A DNA stretch of 64,000 nucleotides from Weissella confusa (GCA_041871065.1 CP168942.1:1458501-1522500); one strand, 5' to 3'. Counted from the stretch's first letter, positions 16,445-24,440 are shown. Made by a program: numbers and translations. The notes: generated by a model not told the origin, from the letters alone.

Positions 16445-16900
16445 TCATTTCTTATCTACATGCTGCCAAGTGATTTCCAATCGCTCATTCTCTTTATCAA
16501 TACCCGCAAAAACGTCTGTCAGCCCCACCACGTGTTTCAAACCGTCGCCAGGCATAAATTTATTGCCTTGTACTGAAACGCCCTGAAATGCGTCAAAAAT
16601 GAACTTGTGCATGAATGCTATGTTGTCCAAGTCTGTCCGCCTATCCTTTAAGAACCATTCGAACTTAAATTCGGCAGGGTATTCGATTGCGGCACCATTA
16701 GTGATGGCTTCCAACACGATTGGCCGAATCTTCGCTTGAATGATTGCCTTATGACGGTTAAGAATCATGCGACCCCTGTTCATACCACTGATATCGACGT
16801 ACTTGTTCAACGTCAGAGGTGATAATCTAACCGGCGCTTGCTTCTTCTCACGCCATGCAATCTGAAAGGCAGACATTGGAATAACTAATCGATCATTCAT
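16445..16900 (-). CDS. rusA: RusA-family Holliday junction resolvase
   Basis: A 151-residue endonuclease that resolves branched DNA before packaging. The catalytic signature LKDRRTDLDNIAFMHKFIFDAFQG holds the spaced acidic residues of RusA (D-x3-D-x-DN). The N-terminal VIPMSAFQIAWREKK is also typical. It overlaps the upstream gene by four bases. Length and location in the late-early part of the operon fit phage RusA proteins. Confidence 0.85.
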   Translation of the reverse strand: MNDRLVIPMSAFQIAWREKKQAPVRLSPLTLNKYVDISGMNRGRMILNRHKAIIQAKIRPIVLEAITNGAAIEYPAEFKFEWFLKDRRTDLDNIAFMHKFIFDAFQGVSVQGNKFMPGDGLKHVVGLTDVFAGIDKENERLEITWQHVDKK

Positions 16901-17142
16901 TTACGCACCTCACCGCTTTCCCACCACTGCTCTGCAATCTTTTCGGCTGGCAGCAACTTCATGGCGTCACTTCCTAAGTGGCTGCGTCCCCAATAAATTG
17001 CATTAGCAACCGCAGATGTCATCAAAGTTTCAGTATCAATCGACTTGTAAGGCTTGTTTTGTCGGCGAACAGTTACCCAACGCCAAAATGCCGTTGCTGC
17101 GAAAAATCCAAATACGAAGAAGTAAAAATCGTATAATCCCAT
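16897..17142 (-). CDS. Small membrane protein
   Basis: An 81-residue protein, MGLYDFYFFVFGFFAATAFWRW, whose first 20 residues form a transmembrane segment, followed by a basic stop-transfer (VRRQNKPYK) and a soluble tail. ATG 17142 overlaps the previous stop (TAATG) and has GAGGAATGG upstream. Phage, function unknown. Confidence 0.6.
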   Translation of the reverse strand: MGLYDFYFFVFGFFAATAFWRWVTVRRQNKPYKSIDTETLMTSAVANAIYWGRSHLGSDAMKLLPAEKIAEQWWESGEVRK

Positions 17143-17309
17143 TACCATTCCTCACGTTCTACTAAATCCGCTGTGCGAACAATTTCATACGCGTCTCCGC
17201 TGTAATAAGTTCGCAGTAGTCCCAAATCATCACCACCAGAAACTGGCTTGTGGAACCTGCCACCCATGTTCTTGTTGAACACAATGTACTTCGGCGTCTT
17301 CTTACCCAC
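17142..17309 (-). CDS. Hypothetical small phage protein
   Basis: A 55-residue protein starting at GTG 17309 with a strong AAGGAGG upstream: VGKKTPKYIVFNKNMGG..., ending VEREEW. It fills the gap exactly between neighbours and its stop overlaps the next ATG. Not recognised. Confidence 0.65.
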   Translation of the reverse strand: MGKKTPKYIVFNKNMGGRFHKPVSGGDDLGLLRTYYSGDAYEIVRTADLVEREEW

Positions 17310-17324
17310 TTCGTCACACCTCCT

Positions 17325-17567
17325 TTAACTCAACGTCTGCCAAACGATTAGCATCATTGCAATTAGTAAACCTATTTCCACACCGATAACCACGCTCAAA
17401 ACAATTTCATGCTTGCGTAACTTGTCGTAAATTTCTCTTGTAGCTTCCACACGTTCATCGCGTTCAATCTCAATTGCATTCAGCAGCAACCGATCATTTT
17501 TAACACGGTTTTCAGTTTCAACATCTGTTCCCCCAATAGATACGAAGATACTTTCATTATTAGCCAT
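17325..17567 (-). CDS. Tail-anchored small membrane protein
   Basis: An 80-residue protein with an acidic N-terminal part, a coiled-coil-like middle (IEIERDERVEATREIYDKLRKHE) and a C-terminal membrane segment (VLSVVIGVEIGLLIAMMLIVW). Its topology suggests a tail-anchored protein. It starts directly after the stop of the upstream gene. Function unknown. Confidence 0.6.
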   Translation of the reverse strand: MANNESIFVSIGGTDVETENRVKNDRLLLNAIEIERDERVEATREIYDKLRKHEIVLSVVIGVEIGLLIAMMLIVWQTLS

Positions 17568-17801
17568 CTACTCCACCTCGTTTTCAGCTTCGTCAATTTC
17601 AACAACTACCTGATGCGAATTAGCCCACTCTTGCGCTTCTACTCCTAAAAAGTCCCAAATTTCATCAAATACTGTTTGCCGTTGCTCTTTAAAAGAGTCT
17701 TTTTGATATGTCACAGCTTCCATGAGTTCAAACTCGCTTTGGATGAGTTGTAAATTTCTAGTGACAGCAATGATGTCATCAATTTCATGTTTCATCTTCA
17801 T
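17568..17801 (-). CDS. Hypothetical acidic phage protein
   Basis: A 77-residue acidic helical protein (MKMKHEIDDIIAVTRNLQ..., DEIWDFLGVEAQEWANSH). ATG 17801 lies right at the end of a repeated leader element also found upstream of the next gene. Not recognised. Confidence 0.55.
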   Translation of the reverse strand: MKMKHEIDDIIAVTRNLQLIQSEFELMEAVTYQKDSFKEQRQTVFDEIWDFLGVEAQEWANSHQVVVEIDEAENEVE

Positions 17802-17834
17802 ACGGGCTCACAGTCTTTTCACCCTTGGCTGTTT
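17801..17834 (-). repeat. Leader repeat copy 1
   Basis: A 33-nt element that differs from the copy at 18,197-18,230 by one substitution and one base of length. Each copy sits directly 5' of a minus-strand start codon. It contains AAGGGTG, which may act as a weak RBS, and pairs GGGCTC-type ends poorly. Confidence 0.75.
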
Positions 17835-17845
17835 GTTTTCTATAT

Positions 17846-18190
17846 TTAAAAGTTGCTTCTGATAACCGTTCCAGTTTCATCAACCGACAAGCCGGCTACA
17901 CACGAATATTCGTTGTATATTTCAACTGAAATATTTTCAACGCCATATTTTTCGAAAACTCTTTTTGAATACTTTTTGAAAGCTCGCTCTAACTTTTCAC
18001 AAGTCTCGTAAAAGTTACTTTCGCTTGTTTTGTATGCTTCATCATAAGGTTCGCACTCGTAATATGCAGTGTTGTTTTCTACGTGATGCAGCTGGATAGA
18101 TTTATAAATGCTGTTCTTGAAAACGCCTTTAACAAAGTCGTGATAAAAAGTGCCACGCAATTCAGATTTTTCTTTTTCAAGGTTCTTCAT
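17846..18190 (-). CDS. Hypothetical phage protein
   Basis: A 114-residue protein, MKNLEKEKSELRGTFYHDF..., with FERAFKKYSKRVFEKYGVENISVEIYNEYSCVAGL. It follows leader repeat copy 2. It looks like a small cytosolic alpha/beta protein. No family recognised. Confidence 0.55.
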   Translation of the reverse strand: MKNLEKEKSELRGTFYHDFVKGVFKNSIYKSIQLHHVENNTAYYECEPYDEAYKTSESNFYETCEKLERAFKKYSKRVFEKYGVENISVEIYNEYSCVAGLSVDETGTVIRSNF

Positions 18191-18196
18191 GTCGTA

Positions 18197-18230
18197 ACGG
18201 GCTCGCAGTCTTTTCCACCCTTGGCTGTTT
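18197..18230 (-). repeat. Leader repeat copy 2
   Basis: A 34-nt element nearly identical to 17,801-17,834, located 7 nt upstream of the next minus-strand ATG. The spacing to the start differs between the copies, so a regulatory or recombination role is more likely than a shared RBS. Confidence 0.75.
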
Positions 18231-18234
18231 ATGT

Positions 18235-18747
18235 TTAATCGACTTCTTCTGCTACGTCGTTCTTGAGAATAATCAGTTGATTCAATCCCTCGATATATTT
18301 AATTGACTCATCTGCCTTATGCTCCAAGTCTCGAATGCGTTCAACCGTCATTTTGTAGAAGTTGTCTGCATCTTCTTCGCTAGTGTCATAAGATAGGTAT
18401 GAAAATTTTGCACTATCGCGGTAGATGTCATGCGAAAACGCACTGATGTGATCCATTTTTAGACGTTGTGCCGCCTTTGCAAGGTCGGTTTTTAGTTCAT
18501 CTGGGAAATCATTCGATAAGATGTGATAAACGGTCACAATGACCTTGCTGTGAGGATTGATGACCATACCAACTTCACCGCTATGCCATACTTGTGTGCC
18601 GTTATTTTGCATCTTGACCATTTCTGCATCCATGTTGAATGACGTCAGCCAGTTCTTCCGATTATTTCGCTCCGTTTTAAAGCGGTTCTTCAATTGCTCT
18701 GCTGCATGCTCACTGAACTCATACAGCTCAATACGCTTAATTCCCAT
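18235..18747 (-). CDS. Hypothetical phage protein
   Basis: A 170-residue protein. The N-terminal part (ELYEFSEHAAEQLKNRF ... VWHSGEVGMVINPHSKVIVTVYHI) resembles the DUF4258/RelE-like fold pattern (H..Eq..R, then strands with VTVYH). The C-terminal half is helical and acidic. A small nuclease-like or polyvalent domain is possible but not shown. No strong RBS is visible at ATG 18747; a tiny upstream frame overlaps it. Confidence 0.5.
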   Translation of the reverse strand: MGIKRIELYEFSEHAAEQLKNRFKTERNNRKNWLTSFNMDAEMVKMQNNGTQVWHSGEVGMVINPHSKVIVTVYHILSNDFPDELKTDLAKAAQRLKMDHISAFSHDIYRDSAKFSYLSYDTSEEDADNFYKMTVERIRDLEHKADESIKYIEGLNQLIILKNDVAEEVD

Positions 18748-18801
18748 GTTTACTCATTTGTTGCCCACCCATACCCGCCGTTACCGGCACACTCATTCAA
18801 T

Positions 18802-18957
18802 TTAGATGGCTTGTTCTAGCCAAATATCGTTGTCACTCAACTCAAACGCCTTGGCTAACTCGGTTAACTTGCTACCGGCAGCCTTCAACGAATAGTTTCC
18901 CCAATATCGTTGATCACCAAACACGTTGGCAACGACTCGGAACTTCTTGTCACCCAT
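18802..18957 (-). CDS. Hypothetical small phage protein
   Basis: A 51-residue protein, MGDKKFRVVANVFGDQRYWG..., with LTELAKAFELSDNDIWLE. ATG 18957 overlaps the replication gene's stop (TAATG), so it is coupled to it. Not recognised. Confidence 0.6.
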   Translation of the reverse strand: MGDKKFRVVANVFGDQRYWGNYSLKAAGSKLTELAKAFELSDNDIWLEQAI

Positions 18958-19820
18958 TACCAAATCTCCTTTTTCTGTTTATCACCGTACTTATTGGAAA
19001 CGCCTTGCTTCTGTGCCTCGAACGTTTCTAACTGTTTTAGCGTCAAAATATGTTGAGCAAGCCAATTTTCCAAAATTCCATTTGTGTAATAGGCTGCCGA
19101 TTTACCGGATGACCTTGTAATCTCAATGGCTTTAGCCACTAACTCTGGTTGCATTCCGTCATTAGTGATGTAATACAAAAGGTCTTGCTTTTGTTTGAGC
19201 TGGTACGGACCCGTTGAATAATCAAACCCATTATCAGAGATTGCCTTTTCAATTGTTTGAATAGCGCTCGCATTTGGGACAGACAACGACGACATGTTTT
19301 GATTTGCTAGATAATCTAGTTCTCTATTACTAAAGTTATCGATACGCTCATCAGTCCGTAGTTGTTCTTTATCTATATCTTTCTCTATCTCTATCTCTAC
19401 GTGACCCAACCGTGACTGACCTGTGACATTGTCACGCTCAATAAGCTGTTGCTTCTCACGTTCACGTTGACGGCGCTTACGTTCAGCGCCTGAACTTTCT
19501 GATCCGACCAATGATTTTATGCTGGTCAATTCAAACTCATACTCATCACTTGATAGCAGTAAGCCCTTACGACGTAGATATTCAACGGTCACTTGTACGT
19601 TCTCAATATCTTCATCAATATCAAGCGCTAGTTCTTCGATGAAACTATCACCAATGCCTTCGAAATACAGCTTTCCGTTGGTCTTAAGTGACTTTAATAG
19701 CATTTCAAGATAAATCACCGTGTACGTATCGCCACCCGCAACCTTGCGCAACAACTTCACTTCCTTACGGTTAAAAAAATCTTCTTGCAACTTAAACCAG
19801 TAATATCTTTTCTCAGGCAT
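18957..19820 (-). CDS. Phage replisome organizer / DnaD-like replication initiator
   Basis: A 287-residue protein. The N-terminal domain (YYWFKLQEDFFNRKEVKLLRKVAGGDTYTVIYLEML) is a winged-helix replisome organizer. A basic/charged linker (ERKRRQREREKQQ) follows, then a DnaB/DnaD-type C-terminal helix bundle (TGPYQLKQKQDLLYYI ... YTNGILENWLAQHI). It binds the phage origin and works with the DnaC-type loader encoded 3 bp upstream to load host helicase. RBS GGGAGG. Confidence 0.87.
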   Translation of the reverse strand: MPEKRYYWFKLQEDFFNRKEVKLLRKVAGGDTYTVIYLEMLLKSLKTNGKLYFEGIGDSFIEELALDIDEDIENVQVTVEYLRRKGLLLSSDEYEFELTSIKSLVGSESSGAERKRRQREREKQQLIERDNVTGQSRLGHVEIEIEKDIDKEQLRTDERIDNFSNRELDYLANQNMSSLSVPNASAIQTIEKAISDNGFDYSTGPYQLKQKQDLLYYITNDGMQPELVAKAIEITRSSGKSAAYYTNGILENWLAQHILTLKQLETFEAQKQGVSNKYGDKQKKEIW

Positions 19821-19822
19821 TG

Positions 19823-20596
19823 TTAAGCCTCCCGATAATCATCAATATCTTTGAACAAGACAATCTTTTGCTCGTCCTTTGGAATAAGCCGACTTGTCAA
19901 ACTCTCGTCGTACTTGCTCCTAAGTTGGCTTAGATTGTCATTCGTCGTTACAATCGTCGACTTGCCAATTCGTGCATTCACAATCGAATACAGAATTTCA
20001 GTCATCTTGTCAGTAGCGCCACCGGCACCGGACTCCTTACCAAAGTCATCCATAACCAGTAGTTCCACTTCTTTCATGCCCCGGATAATCAAGTTGTAAT
20101 CTTGCTTAGCCCGCTCATCATCAATTGAAGCCAACATAGTTGATCTCAATGCCACCAGATTGACGAACATAATCGACTTAACATCAGCCAGTTTGTTCAT
20201 CACAGCCACCGCTAGTGCTGTCTTACCCGTACCAGCTGGTCCAACGAATACGTAGTTGCTATTTTGTTGAACCAACTGCTTGCTAGCCATAAATGCCGAT
20301 ACGCCAACTGCCTTTCGAGCAGGTGTATTAGCATTCCAGTTCTCAAAGGTAAAATGCTTGATGTCTTCTGACGTGAACAATGACATTGGGTAATACTTAC
20401 GAGTTTCACCACGCTTGAACTTGGCAATCTTCTCAGCTAACACACCACTTACTTCCGGAATATCTTCAGCTTTTGATGCAGCACCCTTACGGAAGTTCTC
20501 TAAAAACGTTTGCTTATCAAACTTCGTATTGGATTTAGCTGCAATGAGTTCAGCGAATCGAACCGCTGTATCTTCGGTCATGTCAAAACTTCCCAT
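19823..20596 (-). CDS. DnaC-type helicase loader ATPase
   Basis: A 257-residue AAA+ ATPase. The Walker A VFVGPAGTGKTAL lies near residue 115, Walker B ELLVMDDFGKESG near residue 178, and sensor-type IVTTNDNLSQL near residue 220. The N-terminal part (KFDKQTFLENFRKGAAS) is a partner-binding region. It loads the host replicative helicase with the neighbouring initiator. ATG 20596 follows AAAGGAGCAGTC. Confidence 0.88.
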   Translation of the reverse strand: MGSFDMTEDTAVRFAELIAAKSNTKFDKQTFLENFRKGAASKAEDIPEVSGVLAEKIAKFKRGETRKYYPMSLFTSEDIKHFTFENWNANTPARKAVGVSAFMASKQLVQQNSNYVFVGPAGTGKTALAVAVMNKLADVKSIMFVNLVALRSTMLASIDDERAKQDYNLIIRGMKEVELLVMDDFGKESGAGGATDKMTEILYSIVNARIGKSTIVTTNDNLSQLRSKYDESLTSRLIPKDEQKIVLFKDIDDYREA

Positions 20597-20656
20597 GACT
20601 GCTCCTTTCTGGGCTTCTCACCCCGTTCGGTCGATTAGGTCAACGTCCGTTTTCCG

Positions 20657-21475
20657 TTACAACGTCACTACGTGTTCTGGATCAACTCGATAGTTTGTAC
20701 GGTACAAGCGACTGTACGTGTTGGCATTGTCCGGCTCAACTTCACCGTTGATAAGCTGTACAATTCGTGGCTGGTGAACCTTGATTTCAGCAAGTCCCGC
20801 ATCTAACGTATCTTGCGAAATCTGGTACACGTCAGCCATAGGTTCGTCTTCCTTGCTTACCGCAACGATATATACTTCGAAGTTCTTACCAGTCATTTGG
20901 CGCAACATCTCTTGATATGCTGCCATTTGCATGTGGTAACCACGGCCAATAAAGAAATTCTCATAGTCGCCGTAATGTTCAGACCACTCACCACCGACTA
21001 ACCCGTGATATTCCTTCAATGACTTAACTGTCTTAAAGTCCACGAAGTAACCTTCTTCAAAATTGACTGCGTCCAACTTTCCACGCCATTCAACACCATC
21101 AATCGAACCTTCGATAACAGATTCTTTATCAGGAGCTTCATTGATCAATGCCATAATGCTGTCGTCAGCTTCAATACGGTCAATCATTGCTTGTGCAAGC
21201 TTGTATTCGGTCTTAAGTTGACCTTTCGAAGCACCACGAGTCGAAATGATTTCAGGATGTTCATCCTTAAATTGTTGGTGCGCTTCTGGTGACTCAAAGT
21301 ATGAGTGCAAGTAGTTTCCAACTAACAATGCTGTCTTGTTTGGAATGATTTCATACTCGCCACGCATTTGCGCAAGCGCTTCAGCTTCACCAGCAAACAA
21401 GAAGTTTTTGAAGTTTGAAGCGTGCATATGAACAAATGCATCGCGTGGGTCATAGTAGTCGTATTCTTCAGCCAT
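20657..21475 (-). CDS. PD-(D/E)XK exonuclease-like protein (RecE/DUF3799-like)
   Basis: A 272-residue protein. The nuclease core is visible: SVIEGSIDGVEWRGKLDAVNFEEGYFVDFKTVK, with D in GKLDA and the D-x-K of VDFKT, and later QMAAYQEMLRQ. An N-terminal HASNFKNFLFAGEAEAL segment is typical of RecE-like phage nucleases. It is coupled to recT (TAATG overlap), forming a single-strand annealing recombination pair. Confidence 0.85.
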   Translation of the reverse strand: MAEEYDYYDPRDAFVHMHASNFKNFLFAGEAEALAQMRGEYEIIPNKTALLVGNYLHSYFESPEAHQQFKDEHPEIISTRGASKGQLKTEYKLAQAMIDRIEADDSIMALINEAPDKESVIEGSIDGVEWRGKLDAVNFEEGYFVDFKTVKSLKEYHGLVGGEWSEHYGDYENFFIGRGYHMQMAAYQEMLRQMTGKNFEVYIVAVSKEDEPMADVYQISQDTLDAGLAEIKVHQPRIVQLINGEVEPDNANTYSRLYRTNYRVDPEHVVTL

Positions 21476-22647
21476 TACCGAACACCTCCACCATACATAG
21501 CTTCAGGACTAAACCCCGTTTGTTCAGGCTCTACCGGTGCATCTGACTGTCGGTCTCCTGCCCAATCTGGTTCTTCATCTGGCATATCCAATTCTTCATC
21601 AACGCTATTACCACGCTCTTGTTCCAACTCATAATCTCGAACTTTCGCAAGCAACACTGGCTTAGTATCAGTTGCAAGGTAAGAAACACCATTGAACGAC
21701 AACCAAGCTTTGATTTCAGAAACAGTATTTGCTGCACTCAATCGTCCTTGAGGAATAACAACTTCAGTTTCGCGTTCAGGCTCTACCACAGCCTCATCAG
21801 GCTCCGTTGTACGCGTTTCAAGCTCATCAACTTGTTCTTGTTCGTGATGTTGCTCAATTGGCTTCACAGCCTCTTTTTTAGCCATTCGTGCAAACGCACC
21901 CTTTGGCTTCTCCACAACTTCTGCTGTGACATCACGTGGATCCTCAGCATATTCATTCGCGGTAGTGCCATTAATCGCAGATACCAACGCGCTCTCATCA
22001 TCAGTTGTGTTGATAATGTTCTTCGCTGCACGGTTGATTACTGTTCGCTTAGCCATCTCTTCTGGAAACTTCTTGTGTACGTTCAATTGACGTGATTGAC
22101 CCCAAGATGCGTCGATTTGCTTCTTCGTCATAACCTCATACTGCTTGGTACCGTCTGTCTTTGTGATGACGGCGTAAGCACCAACAATGGGGTTATCTAG
22201 CTTCATGAAGTCCGTGTGGTGTTCAGTAACAATCAGCTCACCATCTTCGTTGTAATCAACTTGGAAGTCTTCACCTTCGTGAACAATGAACGCTGCAATA
22301 TTCTCAATTTCAGGCAACCGCTTAAGCACTTGTTGAGTTCCAAAGTATGATCGTTGCATCTGAAGTTGACGCCCATAAACAATGAAGTAAACTTGCGTCT
22401 TTGCTGGGCTCAATCCTTGAACCACCATGTCGAATAGTGACTTCTTAATTGAATCGGGTGTCACATTCTCAATTCCCTTGATTGTTGGTAACAATGCCAC
22501 AGCTTCTTGCAATGCATTTGCAACGTGGTAGTTTTCTGGAACCTTGAAACCTTGCGTTTCAACCAATCCCTTGAAATCCTTTGCAACAGACGAAGCAATC
22601 AACTGTTGTGTCTGTGTCGTTGTTACATTAAAGTTTTGTTCTGCCAT
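21475..22647 (-). CDS. recT: RecT-family ssDNA annealing protein with C-terminal HeH-like domain
   Basis: A 390-residue protein. Residues 1-240 are RecT (LFDMVVQGLSPAKTQVYFIVYG, LQMQRSYFGTQQVLKR, WGQSRQLNVHKKFPEEMAKRTVINRAAK). After an acidic linker, residues 308-340 form a HeH/SAP-like motif (TVSEIKAWLSFNGVSY...VLLAKVRDY), then an acidic tail. Canonical RecT proteins are about 270-300 residues, so the extra module is unusual. It pairs with the RecE-like nuclease in phage recombination. Confidence 0.88.
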   Translation of the reverse strand: MAEQNFNVTTTQTQQLIASSVAKDFKGLVETQGFKVPENYHVANALQEAVALLPTIKGIENVTPDSIKKSLFDMVVQGLSPAKTQVYFIVYGRQLQMQRSYFGTQQVLKRLPEIENIAAFIVHEGEDFQVDYNEDGELIVTEHHTDFMKLDNPIVGAYAVITKTDGTKQYEVMTKKQIDASWGQSRQLNVHKKFPEEMAKRTVINRAAKNIINTTDDESALVSAINGTTANEYAEDPRDVTAEVVEKPKGAFARMAKKEAVKPIEQHHEQEQVDELETRTTEPDEAVVEPERETEVVIPQGRLSAANTVSEIKAWLSFNGVSYLATDTKPVLLAKVRDYELEQERGNSVDEELDMPDEEPDWAGDRQSDAPVEPEQTGFSPEAMYGGGVR

Positions 22648-22650
22648 TTC

Positions 22651-22791
22651 TTATTCCTCCGTCACTGGTTCTTGAAACTTGATATACGTTGTGTTCGGCG
22701 CCTTTTGCCAGTCTTTGTGATACTTAGGTTCGAAGTAGTGAACTTCTCGACCTGTATCAAGCACCGCCCACGTTTCAAACTTGGTAGCCAT
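22651..22791 (-). CDS. Hypothetical small phage protein
   Basis: A 46-residue protein, MATKFETWAVLDTGREVHYF..., 3 bp upstream of recT. ATG 22791 follows TAGGAGGCCAATAA. Not recognised; likely part of the recombination operon. Confidence 0.6.
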   Translation of the reverse strand: MATKFETWAVLDTGREVHYFEPKYHKDWQKAPNTTYIKFQEPVTEE

Positions 22792-22903
22792 TTATTGGCC
22801 TCCTATCATGTGATACAATCGAAGGGTAATTGAACCTACTAAATTCATTACCCGAGCCCTTGGTGATTGCTGTCACTGAGGGCTCTTTTATTTCGATTTT
22901 CAT
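22775..22903 (-). CDS. Possible small phage protein over a structured leader
   Basis: A 42-codon frame (MKIEIKEPSVTAITK...) from ATG 22903 with AAAGGA 7 nt upstream. It overlaps the next gene by 17 bp. The same DNA carries two hairpins (22,824-22,853 and 22,854-22,885), so it could instead be an untranslated leader. Uncertain. Confidence 0.4.
   Translation of the reverse strand: MKIEIKEPSVTAITKGSGNEFSRFNYPSIVSHDRRPINGYQV
22854..22892 (+). terminator. Hairpin with U-run on the plus strand
   Basis: GAGCCCT pairs with AGGGCTC (inner GTGA/TCAC), followed by TTTTATTT on the plus strand. No plus-strand gene leads into it, so it may stop antisense transcription, or be only a structured leader on the minus strand. 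Confidence 0.4.
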
Positions 22904-23015
22904 GTGTCATTCCTTTCAGTCGAACGCCACAATCTGCACACCACACCGGGACTTATAGATACTTTTCTCGGAGATTTTTCAGGGAGTGATATGCATTTTG
23001 TGACGCTCGACTTAT

Positions 23016-23127
23016 ATCAGGCGCTCTCACCGGCGGTTTAGGAAATACTGGGATTCATAACAGCCGTACATTTAGGGATATATACCGATTACATTTGATA
23101 TCTAAACCGCCTGTCAGAGCGCCTGAT
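23016..23127. repeat. Large inverted repeat in a gene-free control region
   Basis: Arms of 26 bp (23,016-23,041 and 23,102-23,127) match in 24 positions and enclose a 60-nt AT-rich loop. The surrounding stretch 22,904-23,137 has no credible gene. Candidate roles are a promoter or origin region, a small RNA, or a very long hairpin leader for the recombination operon. Confidence 0.75.
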
Positions 23128-23137
23128 AGTTAATTAA

Positions 23138-23317
23138 CTAGCTGTTGATGTTAGCGTTATGCCAAATGATGTAGTCATCAACAGCCTTATCGCCATCTTC
23201 GCCATTAGCAATTGCTTCATCACGAATTTCAGATAGAAACTTCTTGTCAACACCAATCAAAGCCACGCTATCGAAAGCTTTGCCAAGCAACTTAAACATC
23301 ATCTTGATGATCTTCAT
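23138..23317 (-). CDS. Hypothetical small phage protein
   Basis: A 59-residue protein, MKIIKMMFKLLGKAFDSVAL..., amphipathic at the N-terminus and acidic after residue 25. AAGGAGGTAATGAAA precedes ATG 23317. It overlaps the upstream gene by 26 bp. Not recognised. Confidence 0.6.
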   Translation of the reverse strand: MKIIKMMFKLLGKAFDSVALIGVDKKFLSEIRDEAIANGEDGDKAVDDYIIWHNANINS

Positions 23318-23450
23318 TTTTCATTACCTCCTTTTCCAAATATGGTCGTAGTCGCATATCGTTGGCTTCGAAGAAGTCTATTAACCAAGCAGCGAATACA
23401 ACTAAGCCAATAACCGCGGCTATTGCATAGCCAATTACGATGTCGCTCAA
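23292..23450 (-). CDS. Small membrane protein
   Basis: A 52-residue protein from TTG 23450 (GAGGTGATGGT upstream, overlapping the previous TGA). Residues 4-24 (IVIGYAIAAVIGLVVFAAWLI) are a membrane segment; the tail is charged. Function unknown. Confidence 0.55.
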   Translation of the reverse strand: MSDIVIGYAIAAVIGLVVFAAWLIDFFEANDMRLRPYLEKEVMKNEDHQDDV

Positions 23451-23779
23451 ACCATCACCTCATCAACATGTTCTTCAATGTACTTGGCAATCTTGAAACC
23501 GTGATACAGGCGTTGGTTTTGACCTTTCTTAATCGTCAAGCCAGGTTCAGCCTCCACTCGAGTACGCCAGTACGTATTGAAATCTTTCAAACTAATTGCG
23601 CCCAGGTAATCTTTCAAAGTTAGTTGATCATCTGGTGTGCTCTTCGTTCGATACATCTGAACGAATTGATGACTATAGATAATATTTTGCTCAGCCGTTT
23701 TAACAGCCTGCTCAAACACTTGAACTCCTAGCTGCATCAACATGTCAGTTGGCAGCTGAAGTGATACTTGCTCTGTCAT
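23447..23779 (-). CDS. Excisionase-like / DUF771-like phage protein
   Basis: A 110-residue protein, MTEQVSLQLPTDMLMQLGVQ..., with LKDYLGAISLKDFNTYWRTRVEAE followed by TIKKGQNQRLYHGFKIAKYIEEH. The LPxDM opening and small size resemble the DUF771 family found early in lactococcal and lactobacillar phage operons. It overlaps the upstream gene by 4 bp. Assignment tentative. Confidence 0.5.
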   Translation of the reverse strand: MTEQVSLQLPTDMLMQLGVQVFEQAVKTAEQNIIYSHQFVQMYRTKSTPDDQLTLKDYLGAISLKDFNTYWRTRVEAEPGLTIKKGQNQRLYHGFKIAKYIEEHVDEVMV

Positions 23780-24009
23780 AAGCCCTCCTTACGCGATAAC
23801 TTTCGAATCAACCGCCAACGTGATTTCGTGATAATCGAACGAGAACTAGTTGTTCGCTCAATATTTTTGAAAAACTCACGATTATTCTTAGCAACCCACT
23901 GGTTGATGTACCTGCGTTCCACTTTTGTATATTGCTTGTCGCCTTTTGGAATTCGGCTGATTAACAACTTACCTAGCGGATGGTTTTTGATAATCCACTT
24001 GTTATTCAT
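23776..24009 (-). CDS. Basic hypothetical phage protein
   Basis: A 77-residue, strongly basic protein (MNNKWIIKNHPLGKLLISR..., SRSIITKSRWRLIRKLSRK). Its charge suggests nucleic acid binding, but no fold is recognisable. Overlaps the next gene by 4 bp. Confidence 0.5.
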   Translation of the reverse strand: MNNKWIIKNHPLGKLLISRIPKGDKQYTKVERRYINQWVAKNNREFFKNIERTTSSRSIITKSRWRLIRKLSRKEGL

Positions 24010-24012
24010 GAC

Positions 24013-24438
24013 CTAAACCTCAGCATTCTCAAAGTTTCTTGGCATTGCCAATACTGATTGCCACGTTGCTTCGTTAATAGTTCCGTGGTCATGCTTGTAT
24101 GACATCCATTCAAAGAATTTAGGTCCAATTCCGTCTGAGTTATAACCATTCGCAACCGCTGCTAATCTCACTTGCTCTGTAAAAGCTGATAGATCATCAG
24201 GTTCAGCCGTTACACCGAACATTTCGAGATATGCATATAACTGCAGCATGAGTTCGTGATTTAACTCATTCGACTCTTTTGCTAACGCAAGCTCTTCGTT
24301 GTACACATCAACAAGTGAGTTGTGTTTGTCAACAAGCGAATGATTTATAGCATTTAACTCATTAATCACACGGCTGCTAAGCCTGTGGTCAATCACGATC
24401 GCCACGATTGCAATAACAATTACTACCGCCGTTGTCAT
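24013..24438 (-). CDS. Membrane-anchored coiled-coil phage protein
   Basis: A 141-residue protein with an N-terminal membrane segment (TTAVVIVIAIVAIVI), a coiled coil (INELNAINHSLVDKHNSLVDVYNEELALAKE) and a soluble C-terminus. It lies 2 bp after the antirepressor stop. Function unknown. Confidence 0.55.
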   Translation of the reverse strand: MTTAVVIVIAIVAIVIDHRLSSRVINELNAINHSLVDKHNSLVDVYNEELALAKESNELNHELMLQLYAYLEMFGVTAEPDDLSAFTEQVRLAAVANGYNSDGIGPKFFEWMSYKHDHGTINEATWQSVLAMPRNFENAEV

Positions 24439-24440
24439 AT

